Shown piece by piece: positions 8,870-15,308 of a stretch of DNA of 64,000 bases. Source of the DNA: Streptomyces sp. NBC_01571. Its GTDB lineage: Bacteria; Actinomycetota; Actinomycetes; Streptomycetales; Streptomycetaceae. The stretch lies in the NCBI RefSeq assembly GCF_026339875.1, contig NZ_JAPEPZ010000001.1:806001-870000 (forward strand), given 5' to 3'. Position 1 is the first letter of the stretch; the number at the start of each line of letters is the position of its first letter. The position numbers were made by a program, and so were the translations under genes. Below the pieces are notes generated by a model. It ran no database searches and was not told the origin of the DNA. It saw nothing but the letters and a program-made list of their open reading frames with translations.

Positions 8870-9727
8870 ATGTCCAATCCCATCAGCACCGTTAAGCGTG
8901 CCGGCTCCCGTTTCTACGTGAACGAGACTCGCCCCAACGTCACCGTCCCCGGCGTGACCTCCATTGTGGGCATGCTCCCGAAACAGGACTTCCTGGGACC
9001 GTGGCAGGCTGGCATGGCCGCTGACCTGGCCATCGACTCCTTCGACTACCTGTCCCAGATGGCAGAGCGCGACCGCGCTGGGGCACGTCGGTACATCTCC
9101 GGCGCCGCCCGCCGCTACACGGAGACCCGGTCCAAGCTGGGGTCCCGCGCGCACGACGTCTTCGAGCGGCTCATGAACGGTGAGGACGTCGACTACGTCC
9201 ACCCCGACATCGTGAACCACGTCGAGCACTTCCGTCAGTTCCTGGTCATGGTGAACCCGGAGCTGGTCCGCGCTGAAGACGTGGCCTGGTCGTACCAGCA
9301 CGAGTACGCCGGCTCCTTCGATGCGATCCTCCGGGTCTGGGTGAATGTCGACGCGAAGGGCAACGTCACGATCACGCCCGACCGCTCCGGCACTCCCATC
9401 CTGGTCATGGTCGACTACAAGACGAGCAAGAACACCTACACGGACGTCGCGCTCCAGCTCGCTGCCTACCGGTACGCAGACGTCATCATTGACCCGGAGG
9501 GCAATGAGGAGCCGATGCCGGACATCGAGTCCGCCGCGGTCCTCCACGTCACCGACACGGAGTGGTCGTTCAAGGGCGTGCGCGCTGACCGCATGGTCCA
9601 CGACTACTTCCTGAACCTGCGGAAGACGTTCACCTGGGTGCGCGAGGACTCGAAGGACGTCATCGGCAAGGCCCTGTCCTCCTCGAAGGGCCGCATGGTG
9701 ACGGGTACGCAGCGACGGGGGAAGTGA
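8870..9727 (+). CDS. RecB/Cas4-like PD-(D/E)XK nuclease
   Basis: ATG 8870 with CCGGAGG upstream is preferred over the longer open frame beginning at 8711, which runs through the AT-rich control region. The 285-residue product has the nuclease core of the RecB/Cas4 family: GSFD (Asp151), then VDYKTSK (Asp182, Lys184) and a QLAAYRYAD helix (motif QxxxY). Phage homologues are exonucleases that act in recombination or replication. The four cysteines of an iron-sulphur cluster seen in Cas4 are absent. It leads a run of early genes with tight spacing (4 bp to the next start). Confidence 0.78.
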   Translation: MSNPISTVKRAGSRFYVNETRPNVTVPGVTSIVGMLPKQDFLGPWQAGMAADLAIDSFDYLSQMAERDRAGARRYISGAARRYTETRSKLGSRAHDVFERLMNGEDVDYVHPDIVNHVEHFRQFLVMVNPELVRAEDVAWSYQHEYAGSFDAILRVWVNVDAKGNVTITPDRSGTPILVMVDYKTSKNTYTDVALQLAAYRYADVIIDPEGNEEPMPDIESAAVLHVTDTEWSFKGVRADRMVHDYFLNLRKTFTWVREDSKDVIGKALSSSKGRMVTGTQRRGK

Positions 9728-9731
9728 CCGC

Positions 9732-10052
9732 ATGACTGCCTACCGCGACCGTGACGGGGATGTCTGGACCCGGAACGAACACGGGCAGTACGTGTCCCCT
9801 GGTCTGAACACACGAGCCCTGGATGAACTGCGGGACGCGTACGGCCCGCTGACTCCCCTTACCGACGACACGGAGGAGGCGCCCCGCATGACCCGTGAAG
9901 AGGCACTGGCGAAGGCCACGGAACACGTCAACTCCCTGTCCACGAACAGCCGCGGGTACCAGGACGGTGTCCGCTTTCCCGACAAGGTGGCCGCTGTCGA
10001 GCGGCTGGCCCGCTTCCTGGCCGGCGACGCTGCGACGGACGAGGAGGCCTGA
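9732..10052 (+). CDS. Hypothetical phage protein
   Basis: 106 residues, ATG 9732, four bases after the nuclease stop, so co-transcribed with it. The first ~45 residues (MTAYRDRDGDVWTRNEHGQ) resemble a short beta-rich motif common in small phage proteins; the rest is helical. No function recognised. Confidence 0.6.
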   Translation: MTAYRDRDGDVWTRNEHGQYVSPGLNTRALDELRDAYGPLTPLTDDTEEAPRMTREEALAKATEHVNSLSTNSRGYQDGVRFPDKVAAVERLARFLAGDAATDEEA

Positions 10053-10054
10053 CC

Positions 10055-10144
10055 ATGGTCCTGTCCGCGACTGAGGAAGAGATGCGGGACCCGGAGTTCT
10101 GTTGGACCTGCATGCGCAAGTGCGGGTCGCAGCCTCACCGCTGA
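10055..10144 (+). CDS. 29-residue Cys-rich phage peptide
   Basis: ATG 10055 lies two bases after the previous stop with an AGGAGG ten bases upstream. The peptide contains CWTCMRKCG near its end, a CxxC plus Cys arrangement that could bind zinc. It is too short for certainty; coupling and a good ribosome binding site argue that it is translated. Confidence 0.45.
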   Translation: MVLSATEEEMRDPEFCWTCMRKCGSQPHR

Positions 10145-10168
10145 TCCGTTAACGACTGACTCTCGACT

Positions 10169-10214
10169 GGCCCCCTGGCCTGGCTTCGCGCCTGGCTGGG
10201 GGGCCTTTCTCTTT
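10169..10214 (+). terminator. Terminator of the nuclease operon
   Basis: GGCCCCC (10169-10175) pairs with GGGGGCC (10199-10205), followed by TTTCTCTTTT. Confidence 0.85.
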
Positions 10215-10230
10215 TCCGGCCGGAGCCGCG

Positions 10231-10247
10231 GGGGACGTCCTCTCCGG
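10231..10247 (+). repeat. A element copy 3
   Basis: GGGGACGTCCTCTCCGG, then ACCAGTGGTGACAG. It ends 35 bases before the next start and follows a terminator directly, so it is placed like a promoter. Confidence 0.75.
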
Positions 10248-10282
10248 ACCAGTGGTGACAGCCACCACTGAGAGGGTTCACG

Positions 10283-10762
10283 ATGTCCGCTGACTTTCGC
10301 GAGACAGTCCTGACGCTTATGAAGGTCCGCCACGTCGTCCGTACGGAGCGCGGGAACGGCACCGTCGCGCAGCTCGACAAGGCGCACACGAAGGCCGTGA
10401 AGGCGTACCTGGAAGACGACTACAGGCGCGTCGCCGACGCTGCCCACGCGGAGCGCATGGCGTACCTGAAGGCCGCGGACTACCCGGACCCCGAAGGCTG
10501 GGGTGACAACGGCAAGGGTCTGGGTGAGCACCGCCGTGCCCGTGACATTGCGCATGAGGAGAAGCAGCACGCGAAGTTGCCGAAGCCGGGACGGCGGTAC
10601 CGCTTCCCCGCCTGCAACTGGGATGCCGCCAGCCGGCCGTTGCGTGCGCTGCCGACCACTGACCCGCTGACCTACCTGACCGAAGTCGGGCCTGGCCACT
10701 ACGCCACGGCGGAGGCAGCGGAGGGCCTGGCCGATCAGGGGACGTCCTCCCCGGACCAGTAG
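10283..10762 (+). CDS. Hypothetical phage protein
   Basis: 159 residues, ATG 10283, with GAGAGGG upstream. The first 100 residues are charged and helical (many Ala, Arg, Glu, His); the C-terminal part is Pro/Thr-rich. The last residues (GTSSPDQ) and the stop codon are encoded by an A element (10738-10754), so the end of the protein may simply be a by-product of that element. No function recognised. Confidence 0.6.
   Translation: MSADFRETVLTLMKVRHVVRTERGNGTVAQLDKAHTKAVKAYLEDDYRRVADAAHAERMAYLKAADYPDPEGWGDNGKGLGEHRRARDIAHEEKQHAKLPKPGRRYRFPACNWDAASRPLRALPTTDPLTYLTEVGPGHYATAEAAEGLADQGTSSPDQ
10738..10754 (+). repeat. A element copy 4, overlapping a gene end
   Basis: GGGGACGTCCTCCCCGG, then ACCAGTAGCAGAGGG. 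The TAG in the downstream part is the stop codon of the 159-residue gene. Confidence 0.75.
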
Positions 10763-10807
10763 CAGAGGGACAGCGAAGCGCCAGGTCAGGGCCCGATCGA
10801 GGGCCTG

Positions 10808-10824
10808 GGGGACGTCCTCCCCGG
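10808..10824 (+). repeat. A element copy 5
   Basis: GGGGACGTCCTCCCCGG, then ACCAGTAGCAGAGGG: identical to copy 4 over about 32 bases and exactly 70 bases downstream of it. It ends 67 bases before the next start. Confidence 0.75.
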
Positions 10825-10891
10825 ACCAGTAGCAGAGGGGCGCTTCACCCCATCTTCAGCCACTTGTCAGCCATGCCCAGGAGGTACCCCC

Positions 10892-11599
10892 ATGCTCGAC
10901 ATCTTTGCGACCGACCCGGAGGCGAAGGCCGCACGCGAGGAGCGTGAGGCGAAGTTCGAAGCCTCGAAGCGTCCGGACTGGTCCTTCCAGCTCCGTTCTG
11001 GCAAGCGCAACGGCAACCAGCCGGTCAGCCTGCGGGAGTGGCGCATCACCACTCCGAAGCTGGAGACCGTGAACGCCCTCAAGGAGTTGTTTGGCGGCGT
11101 GATCACGGAGGCCCCGAACGGGGACTACGCCCTGGACACGGACAGGGACCGCCTGGAGGTCATCGTGGACGCCTCCAAGATCGAGTCCAAGCTGATTCAG
11201 TGGGCGGACGGCCTCCCGATCCATGAGTGCGACGGTTCCAACTACCTGTCGCCGGAGGCGGACAAGGGCAAGCCGTGCGACTGCCCGCGGCTCCTGGACG
11301 ACCGGAAGGAAAAGGCGAAGCAGCGTCGGGGCCCGAAGCCGAACATCGTCGTCCCGCTGCGCTTCCCGCAGGACGAGGACCTGGGCACTGGCAAGTACAC
11401 GGCCACCGCCTGGTCGTTCGCGGAGGACCTCCCGTACGTCATGGCCCAGCTCTCCCGCATCGACGGAGAGGCCCTCTGCGCCCTCCGCCTGGACCACATC
11501 GAGTACGAGAAGAACGGCAAGCCCCAGTCGTTCACGAAGCCTGTCCTGTCCGTCATCGGCTCGTACCAGGACGCCATCGCCGGCGACCCGGAGAACTGA
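10892..11599 (+). CDS. Gp3-like recombination directionality factor (putative)
   Basis: 235 residues, ATG 10892 with CAGGAGG upstream. It resembles the Gp3-like family (PF18897), named for phiC31 gp3, which turns a serine integrase from integration to excision. Seen: an N-terminal FATDPEAK segment, FQLRSGKRNGNQPVSLREWRITT (shared pattern FRSG..N.RPVSL.EWR.TT), then a Cys-containing HECDG...PCDCPR region (about residues 112-130) that may bind zinc, and a C-terminal SWSFAEDL-type segment. If correct, the prophage uses a serine integrase encoded left of the window. Assigned from remembered family patterns, so moderately certain. Confidence 0.6.
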   Translation: MLDIFATDPEAKAAREEREAKFEASKRPDWSFQLRSGKRNGNQPVSLREWRITTPKLETVNALKELFGGVITEAPNGDYALDTDRDRLEVIVDASKIESKLIQWADGLPIHECDGSNYLSPEADKGKPCDCPRLLDDRKEKAKQRRGPKPNIVVPLRFPQDEDLGTGKYTATAWSFAEDLPYVMAQLSRIDGEALCALRLDHIEYEKNGKPQSFTKPVLSVIGSYQDAIAGDPEN

Positions 11600-11601
11600 C
11601 C

Positions 11602-11781
11602 GTGAACGCCATGTGCGCCACGGCGGTCCGCCTGGCCCCGGACGACCGGATCCGCGCTCCGCTGTGGACCTGGCCTCCGCTCCTGGCGAAGGCGGTCCTG
11701 ACGCAGCGTCGGCGCCGCTTCGGGATCGAGGACGAACGGATCCTGCCCGCTGAACTGACGGAGGAGGACGACACCCCCTGA
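11602..11781 (+). CDS. Small hypothetical phage protein
   Basis: 59 residues from GTG 11602, two bases after the upstream stop, so probably translated by coupling. Basic centre (QRRRRRFG-like) and acidic C-terminus (ELTEEDDTP). No family recognised. Its stop codon begins a 45-bp terminator repeat. Confidence 0.5.
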   Translation: MNAMCATAVRLAPDDRIRAPLWTWPPLLAKAVLTQRRRRFGIEDERILPAELTEEDDTP

Positions 11782-11823
11782 CCCTTTGGTCCGGCCCTTG
11801 ACGGGGTCGGGCCTTCGGGCGTG
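11779..11823 (+). terminator. Repeated terminator, type 1, copy 1
   Basis: A 45-bp unit starting with the TGA stop. The hairpin (11793-11813) has GGCCC/GGGCC outer arms and GAC/GTC inner arms with a TT bulge, followed by TTCGGG. Identical to 12573-12617. Confidence 0.75.
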
Positions 11824-11852
11824 ACAAAACTCCCTGACGAGAGGTCACGCTC

Positions 11853-12575
11853 GTGCGCTACGTAGGCGGAAAGAGCCGACTTGCTAAGTCCATCGCTGAG
11901 GCGGTCCAGTCGCGACGCGCAGGCCGGAGCAAGTACATAGAGCCATTCATGGGCGGCGGTGCCACGTTCGCGCGCATGGCCCCGATGTTCGACCAGGCAA
12001 GCGCTGGAGACGTGGTGGAGGACCTGGTCCTACTGTGGACGGCCGCACGCAACGGCTGGGAGCCGCCCACGGACGTTGACGACACGCTGTACAACACCCT
12101 TCGGGATGCCGGCCCGTCGCCTGTCCGTGGCTTCGTGGGATTTGGCTGCTCATTCGGAGGTAAGTGGTTCGGAGGCCGCGCAAAGGGCGGATACAACGCG
12201 GACGGCACGCCCAGGAACCACGCGGCGGAGTCTGCGCGCGCTGTCCTGCGCCTGGCACCCAAGATGCATGGCACTGACATCCGTTTGCGCGGTTACCAGG
12301 ACTGGACGCCTGACGCGGACACGGTCGTCTACTGCGACCCCCCGTACGCCGGGACGCAGGCCTACGGCGCGGCCGGCGCGTTTGACAGCGCGATGTTCTG
12401 GAAGACCGCAGAGTCATGGGTCGCTGACGGCGCGCTGGTCCTGGTGTCGGAGTACGAGGCGCCGGACGGCTGGGTCCCCGTGCTGACCCGCGAACACCGC
12501 CAGTCCCTCCAGCACGGTAAGGAGGGCCGCCCCAAAACCACAGAGACCCTGTGGGTTCACGTCTCCCAGCTCTGA
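11853..12575 (+). CDS. DNA adenine methyltransferase, Dam/D12 class (first copy)
   Basis: 240 residues from GTG 11853 (GAGAGGT upstream). The N-terminal MRYVGGKSRL and EPFMGGGATF segments form the AdoMet-binding motif I of the D12 class N6-adenine methylases, and CDPPY (Asp162-Tyr165) is the catalytic motif IV. It should methylate adenine in a short DNA target, probably to protect phage DNA from host restriction. It has the same layout as the product at 17,913-18,617 but diverges widely in sequence. It stands alone between two identical terminators. Confidence 0.85.
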   Translation: MRYVGGKSRLAKSIAEAVQSRRAGRSKYIEPFMGGGATFARMAPMFDQASAGDVVEDLVLLWTAARNGWEPPTDVDDTLYNTLRDAGPSPVRGFVGFGCSFGGKWFGGRAKGGYNADGTPRNHAAESARAVLRLAPKMHGTDIRLRGYQDWTPDADTVVYCDPPYAGTQAYGAAGAFDSAMFWKTAESWVADGALVLVSEYEAPDGWVPVLTREHRQSLQHGKEGRPKTTETLWVHVSQL

Positions 12576-12617
12576 CCCTTTGGTCCGGCCCTTGACGGGG
12601 TCGGGCCTTCGGGCGTG
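12573..12617 (+). terminator. Repeated terminator, type 1, copy 2
   Basis: Base-for-base copy of 11779-11823, again starting with the stop codon of the gene it terminates. Confidence 0.75.
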
Positions 12618-12647
12618 CCAAGACGTCTTCAGTGAGAGGACTTCCTG

Positions 12648-12815
12648 ATGACGTTCACGATGCGTTCCGGTCACCGCGTCTGCGCCCTTCCCCTGGGCAG
12701 CGGGCAGATGGAGTTCACGACCCGCAACCCTGACGGAGAGGTCATCTCCACTGTCACGCTGTCCGACGCGTCCGCCTCGCTCACCCTGCGGAGCCTGGAG
12801 GTGAACGCCCGTTAA
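12648..12815 (+). CDS. Small hypothetical phage protein
   Basis: 55 residues, ATG 12648, with GAGAGGAC (12635-12642) upstream at the usual distance. Beta-rich, Thr/Ser-rich; one Cys. It stands alone between two terminators, and its stop overlaps the next terminator repeat. No homologue recognised; start signal and isolated cassette support it being a gene. Confidence 0.55.
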   Translation: MTFTMRSGHRVCALPLGSGQMEFTTRNPDGEVISTVTLSDASASLTLRSLEVNAR

Positions 12816-12858
12816 CCCGCTGCCTGGCCTCCTGACGGGGGTCAGGCCTTCGGGGCGC
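12815..12858 (+). terminator. Repeated terminator, type 2, copy 1
   Basis: A 44-bp unit: GGCC...TGAC and GTCA-GGCC arms with a 3-nt bulge, then TTCGGGG. Identical to 13266-13309. Confidence 0.75.
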
Positions 12859-12888
12859 AAGGACCAACACGACGCCCAGGAGGCACCC

Positions 12889-13266
12889 ATGGCCGAAGCC
12901 ACGAAGTCGACCCGCACCGTCACGACCACTGAGGAGTCGTTCACGCTGACTCTGGCCCCCGCTGAGTTCGACTGGCTGAAGGGCGTGGTCGGCAACACGG
13001 TCTCCGTCAACGGCGACCCCGGCGAGCGCGTGTGGGCGGCCATGAAGTCGCCGGCCGCAGTCGAAACGGGCACGTACACGCACAAGGGCGTGACCTACGA
13101 CCTGAAGGCGGAGTACCTGGACACATCGCACGACGTCTGGGAGTTCACGGGTGAGCGCGACAGCGCTGGTGTACCGCTGATGTCCTGCGCCATCGGGGGC
13201 GACACGTATGAGAACTGGCCGCTGACCCGCGTGGCCGACCACTACCGCACCCTGCGCAAGATCTGA
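12889..13266 (+). CDS. phiSA1p31-like protein, short form
   Basis: 125 residues, ATG 12889 with CCCAGGAGG upstream. The C-terminal half (about residues 60-120, pattern YTHKGVTYDLKAEY, DVWEF.G.....GVPLM, NWPLTRVADHY) matches the phiSA1p31-related family found in Streptomyces phages and plasmids, whose function is unknown. The same module ends the protein at 13,385-13,978. The N-terminal ~45 residues are unrelated to that neighbour. Confidence 0.65.
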   Translation: MAEATKSTRTVTTTEESFTLTLAPAEFDWLKGVVGNTVSVNGDPGERVWAAMKSPAAVETGTYTHKGVTYDLKAEYLDTSHDVWEFTGERDSAGVPLMSCAIGGDTYENWPLTRVADHYRTLRKI

Positions 13267-13309
13267 CCCGCTGCCTGGCCTCCTGACGGGGGTCAGGCCT
13301 TCGGGGCGC
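13266..13309 (+). terminator. Repeated terminator, type 2, copy 2
   Basis: Exact copy of 12815-12858, starting at the last base of the stop codon. Confidence 0.75.
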
Positions 13310-13349
13310 CCAGACATTCCATGAAGGCACGGCTTCGCCGCGCTTTAGC

Positions 13350-13365
13350 CGCCCCTACTGGGGCG
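13350..13365 (+). promoter_or_regulatory. B element upstream of the second phiSA1p31-like gene
   Basis: CGCCCCT-AC-TGGGGCG; the right arm is the usual variant and the left arm has one extra change. It ends 19 bases before ATG 13385, with GAGAGGAC in between. Confidence 0.65.
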
Positions 13366-13384
13366 TTTGCGAGAGGACACACCC

Positions 13385-13978
13385 ATGGCTGAGACGTTCA
13401 AGGCAGGCGACAAGGTCACGACGACCCGCCCCAGCATGCCGCAGGGGACCATCGTGTTCGGTCCGTACCGGTCAGCCGTGAGCAACGGGGAGTGGGCCCT
13501 GGTCCAGGCTCCGGACGGTACGGCCGTGTCGGTCCCCGCCAGCTCCCTGACCCTCGCGCCTGCGTTCACGATCGGCGAGACCGTTGAGGAGCGGGCCATG
13601 GGCCGCACGGTCACGATCGAGGCCGGCCCGTTCAAGGGCCTCGCGGGCAAGGACCAATACGTGGTCAAGTTCGTGAACGTCGGCCACCACGCGTGGGTCT
13701 CCGCCACGGGCCTGCGTAAGCGTCCTGCCCCGACCACCCAGCTGGCCTCCTGGGAACGGGAGCTCCTGGACGGTCGCTCCTCGCGCTCCGTCACCTACGC
13801 CGGCCGCCCCTACAGCCTGGACGGCGAGTACACGGACCGCCAGGGCGACGTCTGGAAGTTCAACGGCCGGATGTCCTCCGATGGCACGCCGCTCATGGAA
13901 TGCGCCCTGTACCCCGTTTTCGATGCCACGTCGCTGGCCGAAGTCGTCCGTTCCTACGGTCCCCTCTCCCGCGTCTGA
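13385..13978 (+). CDS. phiSA1p31-like protein, long form
   Basis: ATG 13385 with GAGAGGAC upstream gives 197 residues. The N-terminal two thirds contain two SH3/KOW-like beta segments (AGDKVTTTRPSMPQGTIV about residues 7-25; IEAGPFKGLAGKDQYVVKFV about 79-98), as in small nucleic-acid or ribosome-binding domains. The C-terminal ~65 residues repeat the phiSA1p31 module of the preceding gene (YAGRPYSLDGEYTD, GDVWKFNGR, GTPLMEC). Function unknown; the fusion suggests the phiSA1p31 module is an add-on domain. Confidence 0.65.
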   Translation: MAETFKAGDKVTTTRPSMPQGTIVFGPYRSAVSNGEWALVQAPDGTAVSVPASSLTLAPAFTIGETVEERAMGRTVTIEAGPFKGLAGKDQYVVKFVNVGHHAWVSATGLRKRPAPTTQLASWERELLDGRSSRSVTYAGRPYSLDGEYTDRQGDVWKFNGRMSSDGTPLMECALYPVFDATSLAEVVRSYGPLSRV

Positions 13979-14011
13979 CCCACTGCCGAGACGCGGCTAC
14001 GCCGTGCCTGC

Positions 14012-14035
14012 CTGGCCTCCTGACGGGGGTCAGGC
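14012..14035 (+). terminator. Type 2-like terminator
   Basis: Diverged copy of the type 2 hairpin (TGGCCTCCTGACGGGGGTCA core), 35 bases after the stop at 13978. Confidence 0.65.
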
Positions 14036-14073
14036 TTCGGCCGTGCCTAAACCGTTAACGACTGGAGGCACGC

Positions 14074-14274
14074 GTGTTCGTAACCTTCCGAACCATTTCG
14101 AAGGCTGGCGCTCCCGCCCTGGGGGACGTCCGGCAGATGGGCAGCGGGGACACCCTGGTCATCCTTCCCAGCGCGACACAGCGCAGGGACTGGGGGCGTT
14201 ACCAGGACGCGATCGGCCAGGCCGTGGCCCGTGGCGCTGAGGTACACCGCACTGCCCAGGAGGCCCAGGCATGA
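14074..14274 (+). CDS. Small hypothetical phage protein
   Basis: 66 residues from GTG 14074 (ACTGGAGG upstream). First gene of a tightly coupled run of five: its stop overlaps the next start as ATGA. Mixed alpha/beta composition, no motif recognised. Confidence 0.55.
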   Translation: MFVTFRTISKAGAPALGDVRQMGSGDTLVILPSATQRRDWGRYQDAIGQAVARGAEVHRTAQEAQA

Positions 14275-14375
14275 CCGCCTGGTCCGTCCTGGTCCGTGTC
14301 GCTGCCCTCGCTGCGTACGTCGTTGCCCTGGCCTGGGCCCTGGGCCTCCTCCCCTGGCAGAGGGGGAAGCGGTGA
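14271..14375 (+). CDS. 34-residue one-helix membrane peptide
   Basis: ATG 14271 overlaps the previous stop by four bases. Almost the whole peptide (about residues 4-28) is one hydrophobic helix followed by a basic tail (RGKR), so it should insert in the membrane. The next gene starts inside its stop (GTGA). Coupling on both sides supports expression; function unknown. Confidence 0.5.
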   Translation: MTAWSVLVRVAALAAYVVALAWALGLLPWQRGKR

Positions 14376-14512
14376 ACCGTACCGGCATCCCCGAAGGCTT
14401 CCGTCCCGTCCGGCCTCTGCCTGACACGGAGCCTGTCGACGTCGCTGCCCTCTCCCCCGCTGTCCGCTCCACGTGGATCACGGCGGACCTGATCGCAAGC
14501 CTGGAGGACTGA
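14372..14512 (+). CDS. Small hypothetical phage protein
   Basis: 46 residues from GTG 14372, overlapping the stop upstream (GTGA) and ending in an overlap with ATG 14512. Pro-rich N-terminal half and a short helix at the end. No function recognised. Confidence 0.5.
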   Translation: MNRTGIPEGFRPVRPLPDTEPVDVAALSPAVRSTWITADLIASLED

Positions 14513-14733
14513 TGCGAGACCGAATGAGCCGATGTACCTGCGACCAGGCTTCAGGCCAGTACCAGGGCCCTGACGAGGACTGTCCCGCGCACGGTGACCC
14601 GCTCCTGTTCGCGGACGAGGTTGACCGCCTGCGCGCTGAGCTGGAGCGTGTACGCGCTGTTGTCAATCAGTACCCCAGTGCTGTCTGGTATCACGGTCCG
14701 ACCCTCCGCGCTGCCCTGGGTGGTGGCCAGTGA
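14512..14733 (+). CDS. Small Cys-containing phage protein with coiled coil
   Basis: 73 residues, ATG 14512. The N-terminus has a C-x-C ... C-x2-H arrangement (residues about 8-27) that could hold a metal; residues about 35-55 form a heptad-like helix (DRLRAELERVRAVV). Overlaps the next gene by a GTGA junction. Proteins of this design are frequent in actinophage early regions; function unknown. Confidence 0.55.
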   Translation: MRDRMSRCTCDQASGQYQGPDEDCPAHGDPLLFADEVDRLRAELERVRAVVNQYPSAVWYHGPTLRAALGGGQ

Positions 14734-15203
14734 GCAACCCTTCGAAGGCCCGCGGAACAAGGTGGGAAAGCACCATACGCGACTACCTGAACGGGACCCT
14801 GGGCTACTCCCACCCGACTGACTGGCGGCTGGTCAAGCGCCAGGCCCAGGAGGGCGCGAAGGACGTCGGGGACCTCCACGCCTGGCCCTTCATCCTGGAG
14901 GCGAAGGACGTCAAGTCGCCGGCCGTGCCTACCTGGTTGCGCCAGGCCGAAGCGGAGGCCGTTAACGCTGGCTTCCCGTACGGCGTGGTGATCCACAAGG
15001 TTCGCGGCAAGGGTCCGGCCCTGGCGCGCGTGCACATCACGGACGTGACCTTCCAGCGGCTGATCGGCAGTGGGACCCTGCCTGACGGCTTCCGTGGCAT
15101 CTCCTTCCCCACGCTGAACACGCGGGGCCAGTACTGGACGTGGACCCTGGCCGACTTCGCCCAGGTCCTCCGCGCTGTCCGCGCCACCCTCCCGCCTGTC
15201 TGA
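14730..15203 (+). CDS. Holliday-junction-resolvase-like PD-(D/E)XK nuclease
   Basis: 157 residues from GTG 14730, overlapping the previous stop. The motif order matches archaeal-type Hjc and phage resolvases: N-terminal Glu13 (GTRWES), Asp48 in KDVGDLH, then FILEAKD with Glu57 and Lys59. This fold cuts branched DNA during replication or recombination. It is the last gene of the coupled run and precedes the primase/helicase, consistent with a replication role. The exact substrate cannot be read from sequence. Confidence 0.72.
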   Translation: MSNPSKARGTRWESTIRDYLNGTLGYSHPTDWRLVKRQAQEGAKDVGDLHAWPFILEAKDVKSPAVPTWLRQAEAEAVNAGFPYGVVIHKVRGKGPALARVHITDVTFQRLIGSGTLPDGFRGISFPTLNTRGQYWTWTLADFAQVLRAVRATLPPV

Positions 15204-15208
15204 CGCCT

Positions 15209-15234
15209 GGCCCCTGCCCTGACGGGTGGGGGCC
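15209..15234 (+). terminator. Terminator before the primase/helicase
   Basis: GGCCCCTGCCC pairs with GGGTGGGGGCC (9 of 11 positions) around TGAC. Confidence 0.7.
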
Positions 15235-15250
15235 TTCGTCGTGCCTCCCT

Positions 15251-15267
15251 GGGGACGTCCTCCCCGG
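15251..15267 (+). repeat. A element copy 6
   Basis: GGGGACGTCCTCCCCGG, then TCCAGGGGTGACAGACC. It ends 41 bases before the primase start, with a terminator just upstream. Confidence 0.75.
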
Positions 15268-15308
15268 TCCAGGGGTGACAGACCCCCGATCGAGAGGAGA
15301 CCCACCCT

